Source: Mercurialis annua (lineage: Eukaryota; Streptophyta; Magnoliopsida; Malpighiales; Euphorbiaceae). Taken from it: a stretch of 64,000 bases of DNA. Shown in pieces: positions 48,801 to 60,347 of this stretch. The notes under the pieces are model-generated. The model saw nothing but the letters and a program-made list of their open reading frames with translations, was not told where the DNA came from and made no database searches. Positions within the stretch are counted from its first letter, which is position 1, and each line of letters starts with the position of its first letter. The position numbers and the translations under genes were made by a program. Location: contig NC_065571.1 of the NCBI RefSeq assembly GCF_937616625.2, forward strand, positions 41,756,651 to 41,820,650. Reading direction: 5' to 3'.

Positions 48801-51800
48801 GAGTCCTTAGTTGAGCCTCAATGACTGTATCATTTAGTTCGCTGTCATGCAATTAAAAAGTTAGTAAAATTAATGGAAAGGCTAAGTGCTCATATTTCAG
48901 CACATTACTAATGCTAGAATACCATAATCGATGGACAGAACTCCCATCATATGTGCAATTTTCATGACTTTGTAGACAATCCCATTATTGGTTGATGTCA
49001 TAATTAATAAAAGCAAACATTTCGTTCAAGACTTTAATCATGTAGATTAAGAACACAACATTTCAGAAACACATGGCATTTGATTGTTTAGTCATTCATC
49101 ATGCTAAAATCAAGCTATTACTTAATTCCACTTGCATTCTTTTTAAAGATAGTGAAAGGACATTACAGGTTGATTTATTTCTAGTTTATAGCATTGCGTA
49201 CGTAGTTGCATTGCCAATCTAAAAAATATAACTATGCTACAAGAATATTAAATTAGAAACTTTTATTTTCTATGTAGGCATTCTTGTCATTAAGAGTTAA
49301 ATCTTAATTTCAATGTTCCTATCATGTATCATTATGAAGCCATCCAGCACAAAGAGTTCTACCAAGCCTTGTAAATGTATAGTGAAATAGGTTTAGGCGG
49401 GTGTAGGTTCAAAGGACACCTTGCCGCAAGGCAAATGGTCAAAATACCAACTTTACTTTTAGACACTAATTCAAGTATATACCTCACAAAAGTCTCAGCC
49501 CAATTTTGAGCAGTGTGGTTTGTGACATGCTCAAAGTTATGCCAATGTCGCTTCTCTCTTTCTTCACGTGGCATGGTTAAAGCCAGGCGTATTGAATCTG
49601 CAACTTCAGTGATATTCCAAGGGTTCACAAGGATAGCTCCAGCACCAAGAGACTGTGCTGCTCCTGCAAACTATTCACAAAACCACAAGCGCGTTACAAA
49701 TTAAATGAGGAATGCATCAGCAATTCAGCATCATATTATGCCATCAGAAATGTGATTCCTGTTATTTCTAAATCCAGCCAAACAAATAAAGTTTAGGCAA
49801 CAAATAAAAAGTACTATGACCATATCCATCATAACTTGAACCATATGCTGAAACTGAAAATCAAACTTACAACTTCTGAATTTCTGTGTCTCATAGTTAT
49901 TTTTTACTTTTAAATTTTGTAGTTATCTTGAAATGTTCATAACAATCAAAGGAAATTAAAAATCTTGTGTTTCTTCAATTTTACCAAATTCTGCTGGTTG
50001 AAAAAGAAACCAAGACCTCTTATCACATTTGAACTAATCTGTCATTACCTCACTAAGAATGAGAACACCTTTCTTGGAATCTTGGCATGCAACAAACTCG
50101 TAACTGACAAGATTCATTCCGTCCCTCAAAGAAGTTACAAGTGCAACATCTGTACAAGACAAAATAAAAGTTGGAGTTAAGAAGCATGAATAAATCGTTA
50201 TGATCATGCTCAGATCTAGGACTTGAGCGCTTCAAGCCAATTGGCACGCTATTTGGTTGATGGAGCGAAATAACATAGGAAAGAAGAAAGAAGTCCTTTA
50301 AAGTTAGCGAACAACATGAAACTCATAAGAAATACATCATTGCAATGTTAAACATAAGAATAACTGAATAGTAATTCGTGAACATATACAGGATGTTGTA
50401 CAAATGCTAAATTAATAAAATTAAATGTGTATACAAAATGGTATCATATACTTGTAACATATTCTATAATCACATCCAATGTCATAAATCAGGCACATGC
50501 CACTTTCCCATGGTTTTGCTTGCGTCCACCTATCTTTAAATATGTTCCAAAGCATGTAGAAAATTTTAGTATCCATACAAATTATTACTCCATTATTAAA
50601 GAAAAACATGTCTACGGCTGGTGAAATATTTTTTGTTTTGACTGACCACTTTCCTACATCATAAACACACACATAAGTGATCCAAATACTCCAAATACAT
50701 TACAACTGTTGAAGGAATTTACTGCATAATTTCAGTCTTAATTTATGCCTTTGTACAGATTTTTACAAATATCTTTTGCATATGGAAATGTGTTATTCTT
50801 TCCTTCGAAATAGGATATGCTAGTTGTAGGCTCTAATTAGACAGAATTGTATATGATAGTTTAGCTATTTAGGGGCTAAATATCTGCTTGTATTCTTGCT
50901 ATAAATAATAAGAATTTTCCGTCAAGAGGACACACTTTTCTCTGCTCAAAAGACTCTCTATGTTGTCAACAACGAATTTTAATTGGCAATTTGAACAGCT
51001 ACCACTTCAAATAACAATTCTAGTATTATTGTTAACATTGCATCACCAATAATATGGTATGAAGAGCTTATGAAAACTGAAGTTACACATTCTATTACAT
51101 ATTTTAATGCTATACTGTAACACTTGTAATAAAATGGTAAAGGAGGTAAAGGGAAATAAATAAACAAGAGAAAAAAAATTGTAATGAAAGACACATACAA
51201 GAGTAATTGTAAAAGCGGAAATAGTAACTAAAAGTCTGTTGATATTAAAAATAATACAATCACAAGAATACATCTTTTTTTAGCAGCACATAAAATTAGA
51301 GATCAAGATCTCACATGCATGAATGGAATATTAAAATTCTTGAAGAAGAGGGGCAATATGATAATTTTCTTTATGAAAAGAAAATTTAGAAAACCTAAAA
51401 GCTGGAATAAAGTAATACCGGTGACGGCATATAACGCACACAAGGCATGAAAGTCCAGAGAGCGGTCCTGAAGTCACAAAAAAATCATCAGAAAACTAAA
51501 CGATGCATTATGCACAACAGATTGGCAATCCGACCAAAGCCTGAAAAAATAAACATTATGCTTAGCTCAGTCTAGTTAATGGGAAAATTTGCAGTTTCTA
51601 TTCTTTGTATTCTTGTTGAAGTTAAAATATCTCAAATACTGTTATATCAAGCATGAAGCACGAAGTAAGAGTTCAAGTTGGTCTACTTTGTGCTAGAAGA
51701 GAATTTATCCCACTTCTTCTTAGTTGTCTCTTAATGAGGAAAAACCAAGTTAAATCCAGGGTTGACGTATGTCATATATGGTCCACACCAACAACTTGAA

Positions 51801-54800
51801 ATTGAATAATGTTTGAACTATATAGGAAACTTAAATCAGGTTTCAACTTTTTAATAATATATGTCCTGCATATCCATGGAAGATAAGGAGAATGTTGCAC
51901 CCTCAAAATAATATCTACTTTGACAATAAATATATAGTGATCAATTCATCATTAAGAACTGAGATGAACAATTCATAATCATGAAATGGGTAGTCAAAAA
52001 CATACCAAGTGATGTATCGGGACAGCAGTTAAAGTTCCAAATCTACCATTAATGCGCCCAACAATTTCATGGACCTGGCTTGTAAGTTTTTGATCTGCAA
52101 GCAAATGAAAAAAACATAAGTTTATGGGTAATACATAGTAAAGCCAACAGTGATGCTGTAGGAGGTAAGGAATGGAATCAAAGGCATCATTAATCAAGTT
52201 AGTAAGTTAGGAAGCTTACACTCGGGAACATCAGTACGTGTTGGCACTGCAATCTGCAGCAAAACTACTTTATCACGCCACTGAGAGTTTTCCTCAAGAA
52301 ATTTTTCAAATGCTAGTATCTTCTGCGGAATCCCCTTAATCATATCTAGGCGATCAACTCCTAACATCACCTATTCATTAAGAAAGATATCAGCAATTGG
52401 CAACAGATAAATAAAACCTTGACATATCTAGTTGCAATTGTAAGCGGTAATGCAAGAATTTGATTAAGGCTCTTAACTTTAAAAACAAAGTGGAGCATAA
52501 TTGTTAAATGTTTAAATAGATGAACATTAGGCTCTTCAAAAGTTCTTTAAAGTGATAAATAAATCACAAGAAGCAAGAGGACATACATTGTATGATGCAG
52601 ATGCAGACTATTTTGCCTATCATTAAACAGAAGAAATGGGAATCCTTCTATAGATTTTTATTTTGTTGCCTAGCACAAAAGAAACATCTCAACCACCTTT
52701 AACAAAGTAAAAAATGAATTTAGATTGTAGAACATAATTTCATGGAAGAATTCTCAACATTCAACCATTTAAAGGGTTAAAAAGGGCATAATTTCTTTAC
52801 AGGAGCAATATAAACACTAGCCTTGCATCAAAGAAGAAGAAAGCATTTCTGACAAAATAAACCGAATGACTACTAGTTACCTAATACAAAATCCTTGGTC
52901 CTAAATTTATACAAGAACAAACCAATGCAATATGGTGGGTTGGCACAGAATGAATGATGCACGATGATCTTAGACTTAATCATGTAGACTCAATTAAAAA
53001 GAATGGTAACTTCAAAGATTCCGAATGATTAAGACCATGGAACATAAGAAGAGCTGATAGTCTGATATGTTGTGATTTACATAATCTTTGCAGGCTTAAG
53101 AGGCTGTTTTGCCAAAAATAAAATTCATCATATATATTTTTCATCATTGGAAGTGCTTAAAGTTTTCAAGACACCAACTAAACGAAGACCACAACAACTG
53201 ACCGTTCACAAAAACCTTAAATTCAAATAGATACCAACTTTTTTTTTACTGAGATAGATGCTAGCTAGGTTAGGTTAGGTGTTAGGTGTGGCATTGTTTT
53301 AGTTAAATCAAACCACAGGCTGCATAGGTTGCATTGGAAAGCCTAGGCACCTGGGGCTACGCATCACTTGCACTTAAAGTCCAACTTATCCAAGGTCAAA
53401 CTAAGAGAATCACACATCTCCGGTCTAAATATTTTGTTAATCGTGTTCAAATGAAATTAAGACTATTCCTTGTGCTCTAAGGTCAAAACTTTATTTAAAA
53501 AAATAGAAATATTATATATCATAATCAAACGGAAAATGCAAGTAATTTTCTCATATGTCAAAAATTCCACAAACAAATTATTTTCACAAATGGAGCCTTA
53601 CTCAAATTTAAAATAGCTGTAGGCACCAAAAACTGAATTACAAAAGAAGAAACCATAAGAAAAAGAACATATCTACCTTTCGTCCCGCAAATCGTTCTTT
53701 CAATTCTTTGATGTGTTCCTGCACTTGAGGGACCTCTAGTGCTCTTTTGAAACGCTCAGAGTCTATCCCAATAGGGAACTGACATTACACGAGAAAATGA
53801 GAATCAGTGCAGTGGAGGTAAAAATGTATTTCTTCAATGTGAAACTTTTTTTATTTTCACATGCTTTGTGAGACACCAAATTGTGGAGTGCGTAAGATAT
53901 ATAAGGCAAGGACACCCAATGAATAATTCTACTTAAACATACAGCAGCAACTCGAGTCAGCTTTCCTTGATCTTCTACTCCATCAGGGGTGCCCTCAAGT
54001 CCAAGAATACGTGTACAGGCACTAACAAAATGCCTTGCGTAATCATAGGTATGGAATCTGAAGAAAGAAAATAAACCATGCTCAGAATTGCTGTGAGAAT
54101 TATTGGTAAAAACAGAGCTAAAAGCTTTCATTTGTAGTAACCAAGATGAGGACTTTAATCAAACTATAAAAAGTCTTGAACAAATATATGATTCTTACAT
54201 TTATTCCTTCAAATGCATGAAACATCCATAAATATCTTAAAATTTCAAAAGTCAAAACATGCTAAAAAAACTGAGCTACAAAAAAATTGAAATATTGATA
54301 TCTAGTAATTAACATAATCTAGTTGTTTTACCATAATTCTTTAAATAAGAATTGTGCATGTATATCTTTTTGACATCTATATTTCATAAGAGTAATGATA
54401 TACATGAGAAGGCTCTGTTATCAACCCGTTTGGAAAAACTTTTACGGCATTAGGATAATTCCAATATCATTGACAGCACAATGACGGTGCAACTAAATAA
54501 AGCAACAAGGCAGAAGGGGATGAATAAAAAGCTTCATTTCATAGTACAAGTCGACTATAACCTTTCCACAGTTAAACAGGTTGGGATGACAGATTTTCAA
54601 CTATAAATGCCTACATCAAAATAAACTTCATTGGACTATTCAAGATGAGTTAGTACTCAGTAAAAAGAAGAAACTTTTACATAAACACAAGAACCAATTA
54701 AATAAAACCTGGCCGGTATTATTTCATCATGGTTATGTTAAATTTCAGGAAATGCAGGATAGACTCCATTATAAATTGTCTTTCGAACATTTATTAATAC

Positions 54801-56519
54801 CTTCTTTCCTAAGTGTGATCACAGAGGAATCATCAGTAGATTGCATACATTTATTTTAATTTTTTAAAACTATTCCTTTGTGAGTGTCAAACATGAGTTT
54901 GCGACAAATTCTGTCTCCTCTCAAACTAAATATATTACTGTCAAATTAATATAGTCACAGTTCCAAATTCCTACCCATAATCAAAAATCTAAAATCCTTC
55001 TATAATGAATGGTCTCAAACTCTAATGATTGTCAACAAAAATGGCAAGGTAATGTATACTTTAGTCATTAATCAAATATGAAACGTATTATCCAATTATT
55101 GGTCTCCTCTTGCGTTTCATATACTGCAGCAAATAATAACTTAAGATGATGTTCAGCAGAATCCATCTTTGCATTTATTGCATGGGAGACACTGTATTTA
55201 GCACCTTCATAATTATTATTGACTAATGTATTTCCACAAATTAGGACAGATTCTCAAAAGAAGGTCAATCTAGAACTGTCAAAGAAAACAAAAGTCTCAT
55301 GGTGCAAGCCTAAACAAATAAAGGAAGTACATAATAATTTTCAAATTTGATTGACTCGTAAACTGAAATATTCCCAGCAAAAGCTTAACGGACTTCAATA
55401 TACTAGAAATTCAATATGATTTTGCTGAGTGATATGAAAAATGAGCTTACCCAACCAAATCAGCAGCAAGAACCGAACGCAGTAGCTCCGACCGAGATGG
55501 GAGTGTCCTATGAATTTCAGAAGAAGGGAAGGGTGTGTGGAGAAACCATCCAACCTTCATATTAATATTGTATTCTTTCAGACATTTCGGGAGGAACATT
55601 AGATGGTAATCATGGCACCAAACAACATCACCCTCTTCATAATGCGTATTCACCACATCAGCAAACATTTGATTAGCCTTTTTATATGCAGCAAACTGAG
55701 ACTGGAAACTTCTGGTCGTGGCAAGACGGTCCTCTTGTGGAAGTCCAAGGTAATGAAAAAGAGGCCATAGTATATTATTGCAGTATCCATTATAGTATTG
55801 ATGAACAATCTCTTCATCAAGGAATACAGGTATGCACCTCTAACAAAATTGAAAGATAAGGGAGTTTCACCAGTTATAAAGTGAATAGTATCCGCAAAAT
55901 ATTTAAACCATGATGCACAAAATGATTAACACAAACACATTTTAAGCATAAATCATATACCTTTTCAGCCAACGCTTTAGTAAGCGCTTTCTGGCCAATC
56001 TCATCGGGCACATTCACACCAGCCCAACCAATCCATCTTGCCTCAAACTCTTTTACACCTGGGATAACAGAAAAAATAGATAAGGTTACACATTATTCAT
56101 ATAACACAAAGCAGAGGAGATAAAAAAATTACTAATACTTAAGAACATTTACCTAGAAGAGCACTAACTAAACCACCAGCACTTATCTCCAAAGACCAAG
56201 AATCTTCACCTCTTCTAACAGCAGAAACAGGTAACCTATTGGCCACCACCAATAATCGTTGCCTTGAAGGCTTACCGTCATACTTATCACATTCCTGAGA
56301 AAGTGCCCGTGTAGCTGCAACAGCTCCTTCAAGATACTGGTCGATATATGAATTGCTCGAGTTGTTGTCAAATTCTCTCAACTCACTTGTTTGTTCAGTC
56401 ACCTCATTCGAAGAATGCGGAGAAGCTCTGCTGCTCTTTTTTAACTCTCTTTCTTTCAACAGCCTCTGTACACGACTCGGGTAAGGAATGGAGTTACCGT
56501 TGTACTGGTTTCCAGGCAT
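45825..56519 (-). CDS. TPS1: Trehalose-6-phosphate synthase, class I (TPS1), 17 coding exons
   Basis: It makes trehalose-6-phosphate from UDP-glucose and glucose-6-phosphate; T6P signals sucrose status and inhibits SnRK1. Exons (minus strand, 5' to 3'): 56519-56153, 56058-55961, 55839-55451, 54057-53943, 53778-53677, 52370-52220, 52094-52006, 51467-51419, 50149-50049, 49670-49483, 48841-48724, 48131-47955, 47873-47751, 47662-47575, 47471-47341, 47251-47153, 46211-45825. All junctions are GT-AG and keep frame: 2772 bases, 923 residues (Arabidopsis TPS1 is 942). The N-terminal extension (1-86) has the RLLKEREL motif of the regulatory class I N-terminus. The GT20 synthase domain (~88-560) keeps [21 protein letters not shown] (W180), HDYHL (231-235), [10 protein letters not shown] (R364, K369) and [11 protein letters not shown]. 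The TPP-like domain (~586-845) has LILGFNSTL in place of the DxDxT phosphatase box, so phosphatase activity is not expected. The start matches the conserved MPGN. Confidence 0.96.
50815..50965 (+). mobile_element. Possible LTR remnant in TPS1 intron 9
   Basis: GTTGTAGGCTCTAATTAGAC, then GTATTCTTGCTATAAATAAT and ACACTTTTCTCTGC, resembles the U3/R layout of short copia LTRs (CTATAAATA about 30 bases before a CT-rich stretch). No paired copy or target duplication was found, so this is tentative. Confidence 0.3.
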
Positions 56520-56528
56520 ACGCTCACT

Positions 56529-57166
56529 CTATAAAGATAGATACAAACTCAAATTGAATGACCCTCTCTCTCAAGTTTTCTTCTTTGAACACCAACTGTA
56601 TGTTTTATGTCCTGCATTTTGCAGACAAAAAATAAATAAATTTTTACACTTACAGCATATCCAAGCTTATGAATCATTAACCAGTAAACATGTCTCTACT
56701 GCAATATAAAACTAAGAATTATGCGTGGAGGGTTAAAAAAAACAAAAAAAAAGGCATTATTTTATAGTATATTCATCAAACAGAACACATTCAGAACTGA
56801 CAGAAGAAAGCAAAAATTACTAACAGAATTAGCTCACATATACCGGGCTACTCGTGTCCCGTTTCGAACACTTCTTGTTTCAGATACTTGACGTTTTGGA
56901 CACAAAACTTTAAGTATTTTTTATGGAAAACCTTAAAATGAGTTTTTCCGTGTCCGTATCCAAGTGTCCGATTCTCCGTGTCCGTGCTACCTAGACACCA
57001 GGCAATAAAATGGGGCTAAAAAGTAAAATAAAAACTCTGAACATGAAAAAACAAAAATCAAACATGGAAAAAGCATAGCATAAAAACAAAAACAAAACAA
57101 GTTGATGTATGTTCACCCAAGAAAAATATATCAAAAAAACAAGTGAAAAATGAATGACCCACTTAC
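56529..57166 (-). other. Intron in the TPS1 5' leader
   Basis: The donor CCCTTT|GTAAGTG (57167/57166) and the acceptor TTTATAG|AGTGAGCG (56530-56529) remove 638 bases and leave only 9 bases before the ATG. A 5'-leader intron fits the position of the TATA box at 57321 and the lack of a promoter close to the ATG. It is inferred from splice signals, without transcript data. Confidence 0.6.
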
Positions 57167-57296
57167 AAAGGGAGCAGAAGAAACAGATTGGCAGCAGAAA
57201 ATTGAAGAAAAGCCCAGAATTCCAAAATTTGTGAACTTTGAAGCAGCAATAGGAAGCAGAGTGAGAGTGAAAAAGTGAAAAAAAAAGGAGGAGCAG
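57167..57296 (-). other. TPS1 first (non-coding) exon
   Basis: This is the predicted 5' UTR exon, CT-rich on the minus strand. An ATG at 57302-57300 opens a 45-codon frame through this exon (MSLLLLFFSL...). It lies right at the predicted transcript start, so whether it forms an upstream ORF depends on the exact start site. Confidence 0.5.
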
Positions 57297-57320
57297 AGAC
57301 ATAGTGAGAGTAGAGTGAGC

Positions 57321-57327
57321 TTTATAG
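57321..57327 (-). promoter_or_regulatory. TATA box of TPS1
   Basis: CTATAAAG on the minus strand is followed about 30 bases downstream by the CT-rich start of the leader exon. The predicted transcript start is about 57293-57297. Confidence 0.6.
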
Positions 57328-57599
57328 GACACATGAAAAAGGCTCATCAAAGCCATGCAGATGCAGTAAGCAGTAGTGGAAGTAGTGACTGACATCACAA
57401 AAGCAAAAGATTTTGTGGTTTTTAAAAGATACAAAAAGATATCACTACCCCCAATTTTATATTCTTCTCACTCTCCAATTTTAGGTTACTCCACTTTTTT
57501 TTTCTTTCTTTTTTTTTAAAAATCAGGTTATGAACAGAATTAAATGTAAATTAAATTATTCATTTTCATATATTTTGGTCAATGTAGTTATCCCACATC

Positions 57600-57622
57600 G
57601 GTGCTTTTATATACAGTACAGA
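57600..57622 (-). mobile_element. Helitron 5'-end remnant
   Basis: The minus strand reads TCTGTACTGTATATAAAAGC then ACCGATG, preceded by A. This is 20 of 22 identical to the 5' end of the Helitron at 58062. Downstream sequence does not match, so only the terminus, or a very diverged element, is present. Confidence 0.4.
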
Positions 57623-57653
57623 TAGATGGATAGATAGATGGATAGATAGATAG
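57620..57653. repeat. (GATA/GATG)n microsatellite
   Basis: GATAGATGGATAGATAGATG followed by further GATA units lies between the Helitron remnant and the Tourist MITE, upstream of TPS1. Confidence 0.85.
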
Positions 57654-57657
57654 ATTA

Positions 57658-57974
57658 GGGATAATGTCATATAGATTCACGAACTATACGTGTTTTTGCA
57701 ATTTTATCATAAAAATTAAAAATTGTTAAATTTATACACTAATTTTTATTTTATTTCATCTTGATACACGAATTTATAATTTGTTAAGGTGGAACTCATT
57801 TATTAGTGTGATTTGCAGAGGTGAAAGTCATTTTTTAATTGTCATCTCAGCATATTATCACTTCATGTATCAAATTGAGATAAAATAAAAATTGATGTAT
57901 AAATTTAACACTTTAAAATTCATAATTAAATTAAAAAAATACGTATACTTTGTGAATTTGTATGACACAACCTC
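57658..57974. mobile_element. Tourist-type MITE (PIF/Harbinger)
   Basis: The element is 317 bp. Left GGGATAATGTCATATAGATT and right (reverse complement GAGGTTGTGTCATACAAATT) start a terminal inverted repeat of about 110 bases (also CACGAACTATACGT / CACAAAGTATACGT and TAAATTTATACAYYAATTTT). TTA occurs at both flanks (57655-57657 and 57975-57977), the usual 3-bp target of this superfamily. It lies about 330 bases upstream of the TPS1 TATA box. Confidence 0.75.
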
Positions 57975-58027
57975 TTATTTATTATGTTTTTTATATTACA
58001 TTTAAAATTAATTGTATAGAAATACAA

Positions 58028-59326
58028 GGGATGATGACAAAAATACCTAAAATTTTAAATATCTATACTATATATAAAAGCACGGATGGAGGGGGGACAG
58101 GCAAATTTACTGAATAATCTTTTTCAGTTTACTACTAAATAAAGATTTTATAGTCATTAACTAATTAATTATTTAATTAATCACTATTGTAATTAAAGTT
58201 CTAATTAGAATAGGTAGCTAAATTGTCTCCAAATTAGTAGGAATAACTATCTTTTAGTTTGATTGAACTACAAAATTAAAATACTGTATTTGGTCAATAT
58301 ATTATTATTTAAATTTCTATCTTATTATTTGATAGAAATTAATAAAATTAAATTAATTATTTAATTATACTTATTATAAAACTAAAAAAAGAATAAATTC
58401 AGTATGGAAAAAAAAATTATAACCGAATATATTACACTTACTTTTACAAAAATTATTAACTAATTTATTATAAATAAAAAATTGATATAATTATATTAAA
58501 TTTATTAATATATTCATTGACGAATTCCGTTACGAGTTACGTTACGAGCCACGTGCATAGCACGTAATGCGAAACTAGTATTTATAAAAGTACCAGTAAA
58601 CTTTTTTATTTACAAAAATATCGACTGATTTAAATTAATTACAAAACTACCAAAAAATAAAAATTATTTACAAAAGTACGATGTGTATAATGTCGGTATA
58701 ATTATGGTATAATTTTGGAATATTAAACCTATAAATCAGATAATTTAAAAATAGTATTTGGTTTATTATTGGTATAATTTCAGTATATTTTTGGTATATC
58801 GATTATAAAATTTTATATATTGTATAATTTTTTTATATGTATTTTCCATTATAGTTGGTAATGAATTAGAGCATTTGTATATTATTGGTATAACTTTAGT
58901 ATATTGTTAGTGTAATTTTTAGTATATGATGTGGTGTAATGTTGGTGTAATAATAAAATATATTTTGATGTGTATACTCTTGGTATACTGTTGGTATAAT
59001 TTTGGTATATTATTAATTTAATTTTTAGTATACGATTTGATATAATTTTAGTAAATTTTTATTTAATATTAATAAAATTTCAGTATAATTTTGGTATAAT
59101 GTTGGTCTAATGTTGATATAATGTTAGTTTATTAGTATATTGATATTATACCCACAGTATACACCGTATGTTTGTAGTTATTTTTTATTTTTTTGGTACT
59201 TTTGTAAATATTTTTAGAATTTTTGTAAATATTTTTAATTTATTGGTACTTTACATTATACCCACAGTATACACCGTAATTTTGTAATTATTTTCATTTT
59301 TTTTTGGTAATTAGTATAATTTTTTC
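58028..59326. mobile_element. Mutator-like element with perfect 9-bp target duplication, split by a Helitron
   Basis: GAAATACAA flanks both sides exactly (58019-58027 and 59327-59335). The ends GGGATGATGACAAAAATACC and (reverse complement) GAAAAAATTATACTAATTAC start long, imperfect, AT-rich inverted arms. The interior repeats TTGGTATAATTTTRGTATA strings. Removing the nested Helitron (58062-58578) leaves about 782 bp. The termini resemble those of the element at 11346-12257. It is non-coding. Confidence 0.75.
58062..58578 (+). mobile_element. Non-autonomous Helitron
   Basis: It starts TCTATACTATATATAAAAGC directly after host A and ends CTAG directly before host T, the Helitron insertion rule. 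A hairpin ACGTGC-ATA-GCACGT (58551-58565) lies 13 bases before the end. It is 517 bp with no rep/helicase coding. It is inserted in the left arm of the surrounding Mutator-like element. A second copy is at 25789-26299 in opposite orientation. Confidence 0.85.
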
Positions 59327-59757
59327 GAAATACAATTATTTTGGGCCTGATTTGTCATCAGACCCAATGGCCAATCCTAAGAACTATAGGGATAGGCTGG
59401 GCTAAATGAAAGCTTGATGATGGGTAAAGAAGGCTTATCCAGGCCTTGTTGGGAGAGGATAACGCACCGATTATTCCCCCATTTTATGAGCATTGATCAA
59501 AATCCTAGAGGCTAGAGCTGATATAATATGGTCCGTCCACCATCATCTCAACATGTGTAAACTTTAGTACATCATACAATCCATAATTCCTCTGTCTTTA
59601 CTCACCCGATTCAAACCTTTTGTCTTGACATGAAAAATGAAACTAGCATGTGGTTTGACTCATCTGCCTCGAACTTCTCCTTAATCAAGGGAATTGATGT
59701 TGGTTTTGCATTTTTAAGTATGTTATAGTATTATTGTTGATTTGTTTTGTTGTTTTC

Positions 59758-59862
59758 TTTTTTTTAATCGGAATAGAAATAGCGCTCGTGGGAGTAATTG
59801 AACTCACGACCTTAACAGTTTCATGCTGAGCGCTTGTACCATTTGAGATATAACTCGTTAGT
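59758..59862 (-). mobile_element. tRNA-derived SINE fragment
   Basis: The minus strand has an A-box-like TATCTCAAATGGTACAAGCG (about 59851-59832), then a B-box-like AAGGTCGTGAGTTCAATTAC (59813-59794). It ends in an A-rich tail (plus-strand T run at about 59757-59765). The order and spacing of A box, B box and tail fit a tRNA-derived SINE head. It is too diverged to be a functional tRNA. Confidence 0.5.
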
Positions 59863-60347
59863 CACGAATTCTGTTATATGGGATGTATTGAATCATAGCT
59901 CTAAAGAAGGATTTGTGGTTTTATTTTAAATTGTTTATAGAAGATTGAGATTTTAGAGTAAATGTAACAAGAAAAACGATAGAAATAAGCATAAATGGCA
60001 AGAAATGATCACTGAATGGTATTACCTGAGACTGCCTTTGCTGTGTATGAACTGATTGTTGGCATTCAGTAGTTTTGTTGCATGTTGATGAGGTTAAGGT
60101 GCAGTGTGATGCCAATTCCAATCAAAATTTTGCAATATCGCCCACTCTGCTCTTCATCTTTGTTGCTATTTGGTATTTGATAGAAAGTGAGAACAAAAGA
60201 ATCAATGTGTCTTTTTGACCTCTGCCTTTGTGTTTTGCTTTGTCTAGTCATTTGAAACCAATTCCTTTTTTCTTTTCTATTAAAACCAATATACCATTCT
60301 TTTTCATGTAACTCAATTTTTAAGTCATAATAATTGAGTGAAAGTTA

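Noticed and set aside
49359..49482. Extension of TPS1 exon 10 past 49483 ([10 protein letters not shown]...)
   Set aside because: The GT donor at 49482 and the next exon at 48841 restore the conserved [14 protein letters not shown] sequence, so the extension is intron read-through.
59794..59853. tRNA gene on the minus strand
   Set aside because: A- and B-box-like motifs are present, but no cloverleaf with acceptor and anticodon stems can be formed. A SINE head fits better.
59921..60251. Minus-strand frames of 66 and 61 codons near the SINE
   Set aside because: They overlap in different frames, lack motifs and show no splice or promoter context that would support a gene.
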